Source: Chionoecetes opilio (lineage: Eukaryota; Arthropoda; Malacostraca; Decapoda; Majidae). From it: a DNA stretch of 64,000 nt. Each line of letters opens with the position of its first letter. The first letter of the stretch is position 1. The notes under the pieces are model-generated. The model was not told where the DNA came from and searched no databases. It worked only from the letters and a program-made list of their open reading frames with translations. The position numbers were made by a program, and so were the translations under genes. Positions 1-9,783 of this stretch are shown here, piece by piece. The stretch covers positions 1 through 64,000 of the forward strand of contig JACEEZ010020909.1 in the NCBI GenBank assembly GCA_016584305.1. The letters are read 5' to 3'.

Positions 1-1900
1 TCTTTCATTAAAAAAAAACCCGTCTCCGTTTTAAAAAAAGGGTGGGAAAGTGTAGGGCTCAGGGAAAGAGAAAACCCCAAACAGTAAAAAGTAGTAAAGA
101 TCACCCAGGGGAAAATTGGTAAACCCCGCCTTTCACTTTTACCTTTTCAAGCCCTCAGAGATCATCGACTTCCCAAAACAAAATTTTTCCCACAACCCCA
201 TAAGTCGTTAAACCGAGTGTGAGCTACACATAATAAACAATAAACAAAAAACCACTAAACCCTTTCCCAAAATTTTAGTCTTTCTATTTATTTCCCAAAC
301 CAGTCGGGGTTTTTTTTCTTTTTGGGCTTTTGTTCGGGTTTTTTTCGGGAAGAAAACACTTGCACTTTTTAAAGTTTGGCATCCCATTTCATTGTTCTTT
401 TCTTTGCTTTTAATTAGATGTGAAAGCATTGAAAAGGGCACCTGCCTTTGAGAATACACCTTCTCGGGGAAAACATTTGGTTTTTTGGCACAGCGCAAGG
501 GGCCAGCGCGAAACTGGGGTTTTAAAAACCCACTGAAAAAAATGTTTTTTTAAGTCACCCAGCAGGGTGGAGAAGTCGGGGGTGGAAAAAAATGGCGAGG
601 ATGAGAGACAGGAGTGCGGATAGGCAATGGAGTACCTGCTGGGTTGTGTGGTGAAGGGGAGGAGGGGACAGTCAGGTTGCTGAAAGTTTTTAAAAAAATT
701 TGCTTGGAGAATTTTTGGGAGAGCACGAAATGAGAGAGAATGAGAGAGGGGGGGGGCCCCTCAGGGGGGGGGCCCCTGAAAGAATGTGATGCAGAGAGGG
801 GAAAATGGGGGGAAAAATTAAACACCTCCCGTATTTTTGCTTCTCTCCCGCCGAATACTAGTGTGTGGGAGAACGCCGGCCCAAAGGGCCCTTCCCCAAA
901 ACCGCATCAGTGGGTGACTCCCAACTCAAGCTAAAGTATTTCTTGGTTTACTTGGTCTTTTTAAAGAGGCAAACCCTCACATTTCGGGGTTTGGTTTCCA
1001 CCGTTTGCTCCCAAGTCCTGGGTCCCTGTCAACAGGGCCACCGGGGTCCGGTAGGTTTGGAGGTCCTACACTTGGCGTGAAACCCGGGGGGGGTTACTGG
1101 AGGTTTCATGGGCCCACTGCCCGTAGTTTTTTGTCCAGTCATTTTTAAAAGGGTTGTTGACAGAGAAACCCTGTGATTTTTCTCACTTTTTTGTGGAGGT
1201 TTTGAAGATTTTGGGCCCTTCATGAGCCAGACGGGCCCACCCCAAGAAAGGGTTTCTTGCATCCCCCCGGGGCCCTTGAAGGGGGGTTCTTCTAGGCACT
1301 TGCGCCCAGTCCGCCATTTAAGTGGGGCCTGAAGGGCAGGGGGGACGTGGGGTCTGGCACCTGTTTCCCCAAAGGCCCTTTCCCCTATATAGATGGCCGT
1401 TTACTTTTCTTTCTTTGCTGTGAGAGTTTCCCCCGTGTTTGGGGCCGGGGTTTCCCAGTTATTTAAGGTCATGTAGTCCCTTAGTGCTGGTAAATGCCCT
1501 TTGAACAGCTCAAGTCTCTGGATGTCAGCTTTCTTGTGAGGGGACCAAAACTGGCTAAAAAAATCCATTTAAGGGCTGTCCCAGGGCTTTCCAGAGGGTT
1601 AGCATAACCTGGGTTCCCGGGAAAGGCAAAAGTTCTCATGCCCCAGCCCCCCACCCCCTTTTCCCTTTCCCCTGACAGTCCCCGTGATGTGGTGTGAGAA
1701 GGACCCAAAAGGGCCACAAAGGTAAACCCCAAAAGGCACTTGACATGAGGTTTTGGGGTGATGTGACTTTCCCTCGGGTGTGCAGCGTTTTTGTTTTTTG
1801 GGATGTTGAAAGTCGGGGCCACACCCAGCTTTTCCCTTTTTTCTTCATTGAAAGTCATATTTTTAGTTGTAGCCCAAGTGTCCCACTTATTCAGGTCCTC
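1..1900. other. Low-quality intergenic/repeat sequence, no gene recognised
   Basis: Homopolymer-rich sequence with no open frame that reads like a protein. Around 860-935 there is a degraded copy of a segment (GGGTGACTCCCAACTCAAGC) also present near 8,000, 39,220 and 40,150, so at least part is dispersed repeat. The minus-strand open stretch at 1,481-1,858 may be the far 3' end of the LINE relic at 1,983-2,534, but I cannot align it to a known RT C-terminus. Confidence 0.5.
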
Positions 1901-1982
1901 TGCAGGTGCTCCACTTCTTGCACTTTATGATGGGGGGGACTGATACTTGTGTCGTCAGCAAAGGAGGAAGGACTGAAGTCGC

Positions 1983-2534
1983 TTATTTCCCCCCCCCAAT
2001 ATTTTTCATTTTGTATCGGGAAAAGAAAAAAGGGGCCCCAACATTTAAACCCCGAGGCACCCCGTAAATAACGGGTCTTTTTTTGAGCTGGGGACCGTCC
2101 ACTACTATGGGGGGAAATCTCTGGGAAGGAAATCTTTTGGGAAAAATTTCCCTAACTTGCCTTCCCCCCGGGAGCCTTGTTTTTATGGGAAGGATGCCTT
2201 GATCAACCTTGTCGAAGGCTTTAGCAAAGTCGAGAAACACGGCACCCACATTTTTTCCCGCTCCCGGGGTCTCTAGGAACCATTTGTAGTGTGCCAGGAT
2301 TTTTGAGAGACGGGAAATCTCCCTTTCCTAAAGGGCCCTTTTTTGATTTTCCATGTAAATTCTTGCCTTTTCCATAGGGGTAATAATTTTGTCCCCAAAC
2401 ATTTTTAAAAAAATTTTGATAAGGGGGAAATTTGAAAAAGAAAAGGGGCTGTTTTTTTGGCCAGACTTTTGTCCCCCCCTTTTGTATATCGGGCTTACAG
2501 TGGTCTCTTCATCAAGGTGGCACTGTCCCTGCAC
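1983..2534 (-). pseudogene. Non-LTR retrotransposon reverse transcriptase fragment
   Basis: Two frames read consecutively on the minus strand. The upstream part (2,534-2,328) has a degraded pre-RT block with KIFLKMFGDKIITPMEKAR, matching the KIFERIIRDKI-type segment of LINE reverse transcriptases. The next part (2,249-1,983) has VFLDFAKAFDKVDQGIL, the classical RT motif with the first catalytic aspartate, then VIYGVPRGLNVGAPFF, a damaged form of the SGVPQGSVLGPLLF block. The FADD box is not visible. The frames are joined by shifts, so this is a relic or a badly sequenced copy. The family (CR1/jockey-like) is inferred from the FAKAFDKVDH-type motif. Confidence 0.75.
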
Positions 2535-3800
2535 CCTTTAGAGCCCCTCCAAAATTTTGGGGGGATCAGATTAAGCCAGGGCCCCCACTGCACTTAAGGA
2601 GAAAGAGGGCAGGTAATCCGTCCGGTCCACGCTGCTTTTGGTTCAGCTCCTTAAGGGCCCCCTTTGAATATCCTCAGTGGGCACCCCCAATGTCAGTGAG
2701 GGGGAAACTGGGGCTAGCCCTCAGTAAAGAAGGTACGGGGTTTGTGAACTTTTTGAGGGACTTTGGGGGGGGTGCTGAAGAACTGCTTTTTATTGCTCTG
2801 TTAATATTTGGCACTTTTTCCTCGGGGTCTCTTGTTATTTTTGCCCACCCCCTGTTTTGCAGGGGCCCAATTTGGCCTTAGTGGGGGAAAAATTTTTTGC
2901 AGCAGCTGAAGAAATATTTGGGGGTTGCGTTAATTTTGGCTTTACTGCAGATTTTTCCCCTCTGCCCTTTGGGTTTTTTCATGGGATTCTTTAATTTTGT
3001 GCTCAATTTGAGCTATCTTGGTTTTTGATAGAAACTTTTTTCTTCATTTGGGGTTTTTACCCATTTCTTAAAGGGGGGCGGCTCTTTTCCCTCATTAATA
3101 ATCTCCTGCCCCCTTGGGATGTTTTTGGGGGGGTCCCTGTTGTGGTCCTCTTTGGGGGGTATGTTTCTCCCCAAGTTTCCCCAGTATTTTGGTTTGGAAA
3201 AGGCTTGGAGCATGGGTTTGGGTTTTTTCCCTTTTCATGATCTGGCCCATTTGGGCTAAACCAAAGACAGCACTGCATCTGATGCCACTCAAATTTGTGT
3301 CTTTGAAAAATTTATTTTTTTGAAAAAGGGGTGGGGGATCGGGTTAAGTTTGTTTTTACTGGTTCCATTTTTGGCTTTCCTGTATGTAGTGTTGATGGGG
3401 GAAAAAGGCTGTGATCCGAAAAAATTTTTTTTCTCCATTTGGTATGTACTTTTTGGGTTTCTTGGTTTTTGGGTTTAAAGAGAAGATCAAAAAATTTTGC
3501 GTTGCCGGGTAGGCGGGGATTGTGTGATAAAAAAGACCTTTTCAGTAGGTAAGCTCGTGGGTCCTCTCCTTCCTCTTCCTCCTCTCCCGTCCTCTAGTTT
3601 TTGGGAAACCCCCCCGGGGGGCGGGGCACAAAAAACCCCCGGGTAACACCCGGTCCTATTGTTTCCAAACCTCTTTCTGCACAAAATTTACGGGGGCCCC
3701 CCCCACTGAGGGGCCCCCCCCTCTTAAATTTTCTCTCCCCTGCGTGCCTCCAAAGGGAATTTTTCCAAGTTTTTTTCACTTTCAGCCCCAAGGGCTGTAA
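2535..3800. other. Low-quality sequence, probably upstream part of the same LINE
   Basis: G- and T-rich sequence with inflated homopolymers. Short minus-strand frames occur (for example 3,013-3,213), but no motif is secure. Its position directly upstream, on the minus strand, of the RT fragment at 1,983-2,534 makes the endonuclease-RT linker of that LINE the simplest explanation. I see no host gene. Confidence 0.35.
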
Positions 3801-3829
3801 ATCCCCCCCTCAACACACAAAACCCCCGC

Positions 3830-4040
3830 AAAAATCCAAACTGCCCATCCACAATCCTTCTCCCATTTTCTCGCCATTTTTCCCCTTCCCACCCTTTTTC
3901 TACCAAACCCCTTTTCCCAACCCTCTTTGTTCCCACAACTCATACCATTCACATTACCAAACATCAAGTACCCACCCAAATTTCATTTCCCCTCCTGTCT
4001 CACACACACAAAACGTCTTGCTCATACCCTTCTTCCATCT
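3830..4040 (-). mobile_element. 3' fragment of LINE family B (second copy)
   Basis: C/T-rich stretch resembling 4,360-4,600: both contain CCAAACATCAAGT followed by CACACAAAA and CTTGCT. It is therefore a short truncated second copy of the LINE that occupies about 4,360-6,230. The copies are separated by a poly(A/T) tract (4,051-4,074) and a GATCTTGATCTTTAT-type tail. Confidence 0.5.
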
Positions 4041-4359
4041 TGGTTTTTTTTTTTTAAAAAAAAAAAAAAAAAATACGACTATTTTCCTTGATCTTGATCT
4101 TTATTTGGGAGACACCCAGCGGAGCTGTCGGTGGGAAGGGCCCTTTTGGTTTCCCGCGTTCTCCCAAAACGCGTAAAACTTTTTGGGGGGATAAGCCCAA
4201 AAGGGGGGGGGGGGGGAAAAAACAGCCCGGGGGTTTTACCCCCCCCTCCCCCCATCCCAGCACCACCCCCACGGGGTCCCCCACAACCCGAGGGCCCCCT
4301 GCCTCTCAAATTTTTTTTCCCCCCTTTCCCACGTGCACTCCAAGAATTCTTTTAACTCT

Positions 4360-6230
4360 CAATCACACGACTGTTTTAATCCTCCCCTCAGCCCCACAAC
4401 CCCCGCAGGTACTCCATCTCCCCACTCCTGTCTCTTTAAACTTTTCCATTCTTTCCCCTCCCACCTCTCCCACCACTACCTCCAAATCTTTTTCTAGCAT
4501 ACTCATACTGTTACATTCCAAACATCAAGTGCTCCAGGGTTTTATCCACTCCGTCACACAAAATCACACACACCTTGCTGCCAACCCTTTTTTCCAAACT
4601 GTACAACGGGCTATTTACCCCCAAACGACTTTTTCCGGCTTGGGAAAAGTAAATCCTCTCCCAAACCCCCATCATAGAAATTTTATTTTCCCTGGTTTGG
4701 GCCTTTTCCCCGACCATTCCAGTGGTTTTATTTTTCACCCTTCCCCCCAGCCATTCTTCTTTTCCCTTTTTCTTCCCCTTTCCCATTTTTTTCCTTTTTT
4801 CACACAGCCATACTCCCATGTCTAAACACTCCCGTCACAAAAAATTCCCAGTCACCTGTCCCTTTTTTCCAAATTTTTTCTGAGTCTTTTATCCATTCCC
4901 AAACCCTAATTTTCCCGGGCCCAAACCTTTCTTGCCCCCTTCTGGCATCCCTTCGTTGCAGTCTACTCTTAACCCCAGTTCCCGCCCTTTTCTTCCCCCT
5001 TCTGAACGGGCTCCATTCCAAGGGCTCCCCTAATCGCTTTACAAACCCCCATACCTATTGGCTCCTAATGCTATTCTGCCCGCTTTGTTTGTGTTTTTCC
5101 AATCTGTCCAACTCCTTTCCTTTGAACCCCCACCATTGTCTCCAGACAAAACATAATGCTGGGGAAAACCACCCCCCCCTTTTCCCTAGTCCTTCACCAC
5201 CATACTTGTTGGCCCCAAATCGCCACACTTGGGCCCAGCCCACCAACCCACTACCCCCAACCCTAGTTGGCTTAGCTATCCTCTCATGTTTTGTTTTCTC
5301 ACACCCTTTTTCATCCCAAACCAAAAAATCCCGATACTTGGGACTCTTTTGTTTCCCTTTTTTTTCATTCCCCCCCACCATCCAAATCCTGTCATCCTCA
5401 GAGTCATCCCCCTTTACCCCCAACACCTGGCTCTTCTCCTTACTGAGCCTAACGGGTTTAAGCCCCCTTTCCCTACTCAGTTACAGAAATTTAGCATCTC
5501 TTTTACCATTTTGGGGGTTTTTACTAAAGGGTTACCACATATCTGCATACATCCCGTCCCCTTTAACACTTCATCTCCCAATTTTTACACCCAAAACCTG
5601 TAGGGTTCACTCTCACTGCCCCTTTCCAAACCCTTAATCCAAAAAAATAAGGGAGAAAAGGGGCAAAGCCCCCCTTACTCCCCTTTACTATTCACCCATC
5701 CAGTCCGGGGGGTCACCCCTACGAAACTTGGCCCGTGTGTTTCATAAAATACTTTCTTATTTTTTTAAAAAACCCTTTCACTCCCTGCAATCGTCTCCAA
5801 TACCTTACATAGCATTCTCCTATCCACTCTGTCATACGCTTTCTCAATATCTGAAAAAGGTAGATATTTCTTCTTCCCTCCTTTCCCTTTTTCTCTCAAT
5901 TTACTTTATTCCCCTACAAACTATTGTCCCCTCCTTTTGTCTTTTCGAACCATTTGCTCTTCACCCATCACCTTTTTCTTTTTCCCCAAATTCAAACCTT
6001 TGTCTTTTACAGTACACCAAAAGGAAAAAAACTTACATAACCCTGTCACAAACCGTATTGGCCCCGAATTCTTAATTCCCCTTCCCACTTTTTGTCCTTC
6101 CCCCATTTTGAGGGCACTCTACTGGGCTTCCAGCACCAGACCCCCCTTTCCTCCCCTTTCCCTATATGTCCAAACAAAATCCTGCATTCCTCAAATTTCC
6201 CCTCAAACCCCCTTTTCTATATAATTTATT
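4360..6230 (-). pseudogene. LINE family B: reverse transcriptase and 3' region, relic
   Basis: Read on the minus strand, about 5,870-5,780 gives FSDIEKAYDRVDRRMLCKVL, an RT catalytic-block motif. Further down, 5,426-5,055 contains DDSEDDRIWMVGG and VWDEKGCEKTKHERIAK and then a KELDRLE block, the thumb/connection region of a non-LTR RT I recognise from decapod genomes (memory only). The C-terminal tail continues to about 4,800. Several frameshifts break it; at least some look like homopolymer sequencing errors. No complete endonuclease domain lies upstream inside this copy, so it is probably 5'-truncated. Confidence 0.75.
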
Positions 6231-6299
6231 TGGGATACCGCCAAATTTTTCCCCCCTTTAAACGATACTAGATCTTGATCTTGATATTACCGTAACGTA

Positions 6300-6545
6300 T
6301 AAAATCTTACTCTGCACCATCGAGTGGCCTAAGAAACACCCACATATGCCCATTAACTCTACCTATGATTGCGAGTGCATCGGAGGACACAGGGGGGCGG
6401 CATGAACCTCTAATCACAAGCATCACTATAAAAATCCTGCCTGCGCCACCACGGGCGACGGCCAACGATCACAGTCCTTGAGTGAACCTCCAGGGCCTAC
6501 TATCCCAGCCCTGGAGGTCACTACCTACAGGTGTTATAGGCACAA
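6300..6545 (+). repeat. SINE body (5'-truncated copy)
   Basis: Contains the blocks that recur at 8,580-8,835, 38,425-38,700 (minus) and 53,895-54,100: GAGTGGCCTAAGAA, GATTGCGAGTGCATCGGAGG, GCCACCACGGGCGA and the terminal CCTGGAGGTCACT...TAGGCACA followed by A-rich sequence. The tRNA-like head is missing. The A-rich end at 6,541-6,590 is the 3' tail. Confidence 0.8.
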
Positions 6546-6589
6546 ACATAAAACAAAACCCCAAAAATTATTTAATCAAAGGGAAAAAA

Positions 6590-6739
6590 ATGGCCTCTCC
6601 TTTCTCTCTTCTTGCTTCCTTAATATTTAATTTCCTGCTGCTGCATCAAATACAGGGTCATCAAAGAGTTCTCAGCGACAATAAGAATAGCCATAGTGAT
6701 CATTTCGGCAACCGCCATCTTGGTAGCAAACGATTATGA
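6590..6739 (+). CDS. Small signal-peptide-like ORF (doubtful)
   Basis: A 49-codon frame starts MASPFSLLASLIFNFLLLHQ and ends in a basic, histidine-rich tail. The first 25 residues have the polar-hydrophobic-small pattern of a secretory signal peptide. It begins just after the A-rich tail of a SINE. No splice sites, homologue or poly(A) signal were recognised, and an AT/C-rich stretch can produce such a pattern by chance. Treat it as a weak candidate only. Confidence 0.15.
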   Translation: MASPFSLLASLIFNFLLLHQIQGHQRVLSDNKNSHSDHFGNRHLGSKRL

Positions 6740-6920
6740 AGCGTTCAGTAAGGGGGAACAGTACTGTGTGGGAGTGGGGGGGTTACGGTACTGAACACAC
6801 CCCAGGCCTACCAACATGTGGTACATCAGACACTAGTATTTCAGTGAACTTCACACTGTAGTCCAAAATGTTTCACACAAATGTGCACGATACTTTTGAG
6901 ATCCAGTATACATACGAGGG

Positions 6921-7140
6921 GAGGCGGTGGCTGAGTGGTTAGCGTCTTGGAGTGGTGAACTCAATGTCCCGAGTTCGAATCCTGCCGGGGGCAACTCTTT
7001 CAAGAGCCTGGTAGGGGAGCAGAAGGTCCCGAGTTCGTCTCACCAAGGAGCAACTGTCAAATTCATGGCGAGTGGCGATGAAACACGCATGCAGTATATA
7101 CCTGTCTTCGATTGCGAGTGTGACGGATGACTCTAGGGCT
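6921..7140 (+). repeat. tRNA-derived SINE (Ser/Leu-like head)
   Basis: The first about 70 bases carry an A box (GGCTGAGTGG) and a B box (GAGTTCGAATCC) at normal tRNA spacing. The A-box form resembles class II tRNAs (Ser/Leu). The body then runs into GATTGCGAGTGTGACGGATGA, a diverged form of the SINE body seen at 6,300. There is no matched acceptor stem, so this is a SINE head and not a working tRNA gene. Confidence 0.7.
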
Positions 7141-7582
7141 GCATGAGCCTAAACTGAAGTCAGAAGCCAGTCAAGGACACTTAAAGTAATCGTCCAGACC
7201 CATTTTTTCTTTGACATAAGTATGTTGAATGTTCATTCAAAACACCTAATCCACAAAATATAATTAATTTCCACGCTTTATTGCCGTAAAAAGCACGACT
7301 TTTGTAAAAAGCGCGGAAAGAAAATCAGCCCCATTATAGCCACCGTGATTAACTTGCTGGTGCCGTCACGAGAGGGCAACAATCTTCATCACACAACCAG
7401 CCTTTCCTCGGCGCCCAAACCATCTCCACAAATTTATCGTTGCTGTATCGGTTGGAAACGGGTGCTAAGCTCTCTGGAAAGACGCAGCTTTCTTGCTGCA
7501 CCCATAAAGGATGCAAGTACATACTGTATGTGCCATATCGCAAAAAAATAAATCAGAAACCCCCAAAATTTTTCAAGTACTA

Positions 7583-8946
7583 CACTACCCTCCCGAGTTT
7601 CGCGCTTGCTTTCTTCCGGAGGCATAGCGCGAAACTCGCGGATCGCGAAACTCGGGTATTGAAAACACTGTAAAAATGCTTATTTAGTCCGGTTTTTTTT
7701 TTTTTTTTTTTTTTTTTGGTGTGGTGTGTGTGTGCTTACAGCGCGTTAGGCAGTGACCTCCAGGGGTGGGATGGTAGGCCCTGGAGGTTAACTTGAGGGC
7801 TGTGTACCTACCGTATTTTACAGCTTATAAGACTCACTTTTCCCCCAAAAAAATATCCTGAAAATCCCCCAAGCCCCTGTCCACCCAGCAGTGAATGGGT
7901 ATGGGTGTTAGCCTAGGGTTTGTGACCCGCCTGCCGGGTGGTGGCTTCGGCCAACACTACGTAGAGAAGAGGAGGGAGGAGAGGAGCTTGAGATTGAGCT
8001 TGAGTTGGGAGTCACCCAGCAGATGCTGTTTTGGTCTGAGTGAGTGAGCTTGACACATATCTTGTCAGCTGATGGTTGTGTGACAGTGTTATACGGCAAT
8101 AACACTGTCACAATGCCTTCCTCTCTTCTCTCCTGTCTCCTCCAGTACCTCCACAAACCACAGTACCACACACGTCATGGTTAATCACTTATAAAGGAGT
8201 ATTTGTGGTAAATAAGTAAGGAACGGCAGGGGTGTAAGGTAAGGTGCTACTTATTTTGAGGTGTTACCTATCTTATGCGACACCGGCTGCTCCTGTAGAG
8301 AAAAACACAAACAAAAGGAAAATAACAAACAAAACTATACATACAAGCTATACTAAGCCTATTATAATACTATACTAAGCAGGAAGGTAGGCAGACGTGT
8401 CCCGTACGTCTCTTATGAGAGGCGGTAGCAGAGTGGTTAGCGTCAAGATATGTGTCAAGCTCGAGCACGAGCTTGACAGGCGACCTACAAAGTGATACTA
8501 AGCAGAAAAGGTCACAAGAAGAAGAAGTCTCCGAGTGGCGTTCTCGGTGACCCGAATTCGATCCTTGATGAGGGCTGTAAAATCCACTTAAAATCTTCTC
8601 TGCACCATTGAGTGGCCTAAGAACACTCACACGCTGCCCTTCGCTCTACCTTCGATTGCGAGTGCATCGGAGGACACGGGGCGGCATGAGCCTTCTAATC
8701 ACAGGCGTCACTATAGAAATTCTGTCTGCGCCACCACGGGCAAGGGCCAACCATCACAGCCTCAAATTAACCGCCAGGGCCTACTATCCCACCCTGGAGG
8801 TCACTGCCTAACGGCGCTGTAGGCACAAAAAAAAACGGGAAACTCGGGGATATAATGCGCGAAAGTGGGGATGGTAAGAATTTAGGACTCAGCGCGAAAC
8901 TCGAGGATCACGAAACTCGCATAGCGTGAAACTAGGGAGGGTAGTG
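7583..8946 (+). mobile_element. TA-target non-autonomous DNA transposon, family E
   Basis: Starts CACTACCCTCCCGAGTTTCG and ends with the inverted, slightly diverged CTAGGGAGGGTAGTG, flanked by TA on both sides as in Tc1/mariner-pogo elements. Other copies are 38,253-39,665 (opposite orientation) and 39,740-40,235. It has no coding frame. Inside are a partial family C end at about 7,808 (CCGTATTTTACAGCTTATAAG) and a full SINE (8,415-8,835). Confidence 0.75.
8415..8835 (+). repeat. Full-length tRNA-derived SINE with split A and B boxes
   Basis: The A box TAGCAGAGTGG lies at 8,426-8,436 and the B box GAATTCGATCC at 8,554-8,564, far wider apart than in a tRNA. Between them is a 10-bp hairpin (GTCAAGCTCG / CGAGCTTGAC, 8,454-8,477) and an AAGAAGAAG tract. 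The body and A-rich 3' end follow. A minus-strand copy at 38,425-38,850 keeps the same arrangement, so the split head belongs to the subfamily. Confidence 0.75.
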
Positions 8947-8950
8947 TATA

Positions 8951-9299
8951 CAGGTTGAAGTTCCCAAACTCGACATCCCAAGACTCGGCAACACCCAAAA
9001 ACTCGGCTATGGTTCCGGATTTCCAAAACCCGGCGCGTTAGAGTTGTGTACACTGTTATTTTGTGTACTTCTACAGGTCTGTCATTGGTATTATGGCTCC
9101 CAAACATCCAGGAACACCTACTGGCGGAAGTGAAAAGAAAAGGAAGAACAATGTGCTAACTATTTCTGAGAAAATTGACCTTTTGAAGAAGTTGGATGGC
9201 CCTTTTTCCCCATAATATATCAACGTTCTAAAAGTCGGAAAATTCCATTACTCGGCTCGGCGCTGGTCCGAGGTTGCCGAGTTTGGGAACTTCAACCTG
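8951..9299 (+). mobile_element. Internally deleted Tigger/pogo element
   Basis: A 349-bp element bounded by CAGGTTGAAGTTCCCAAACT and its inverted form at the right end (AGTTTGGGAACTTCAACCTG). TA target duplications lie at 8,949-8,950 and 9,300-9,301. Immediately left is the right end of family E (7,583-8,946), so two TA-target elements abut. The interior keeps only the first 40 codons of a transposase (9,093-9,215). Confidence 0.85.
9093..9215 (+). pseudogene. Tigger/pogo transposase N-terminus (CENP-B-type HTH), truncated
   Basis: Forty codons from ATG: a short Pro/Gly/Lys-rich leader, then LTISEKIDLLKKLDG, the start of the psq/CENP-B N-terminal helix-turn-helix that binds Tigger inverted repeats. 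The frame stops at TAA just after this helix, because the centre of the element is deleted. It can encode no catalytic domain. Confidence 0.75.
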
Positions 9300-9783
9300 T
9301 ATTATTTCTGTGTTCACGTGCTTCTGGATTACCGCGGGGGAAGGGGACTGCCTTTTGTGACGTCACCGAGCCATGGTGTGTTGTCTGCTATTGTGCAGGA
9401 GCGTTTTGGAAGCTCGGGGAATTTATAGATTTTGATTGCGGATTATTTAAAAACTGCTGACTGGATACAATAAGTGACAACATATTGTTGATATATTCGA
9501 TAATGGCTATATTTTGACTACATTAAATCAGGAATTATTAAATGGTCTGGACGATTACTTTAACTTTGGTGCCTGCTAAGCATACTTTAATAGGATAAGT
9601 ATTTTGGTAGGTATGACTTAAGCATCCAGCTGATACTTAAGTGTAAGACTAGAAAATCTTTGTCTGCTAAGTACACTTAATGATACTAAGTATTTTCGGA
9701 GGTACGGGCCTAGGCCTCAGGGACCCAAACTCCCAGTTACCACTCATTACTGAGATGTGAACTGTCCGAGTTTCGGTCACGTA

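Larger units (their letters stand above)
7185..9559. mobile_element. TTAA-flanked DNA transposon remnant, split by nested insertions
   Basis: The ends are inverted repeats AGTAATCGTCCAGACC (7,185) and GGTCTGGACGATTACT (ending 9,559), each bordered by TTAA (7,181-7,184 and 9,560-9,563). A TTAA duplication is typical of piggyBac and Kolobok elements; the termini do not show a CCC start, so the superfamily stays open. Native sequence is only 7,185-7,580 and 9,302-9,559, the rest being later insertions (7,583-8,946 and 8,951-9,299). A second partial copy lies at 48,025-48,460. No transposase frame survives. Confidence 0.75.

Noticed and set aside
3601..4176. 191-codon proline-rich plus-strand frame (and 4,088-4,825; 5,068-5,637)
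   Set aside because: Complement of LINE family B, whose coding strand is minus; C-rich sequence simply lacks stops.
6921..6992. Functional tRNA gene (also 20,433-20,504)
   Set aside because: A and B boxes are present, but acceptor stems do not pair, no T-run terminator follows, and SINE bodies are attached.
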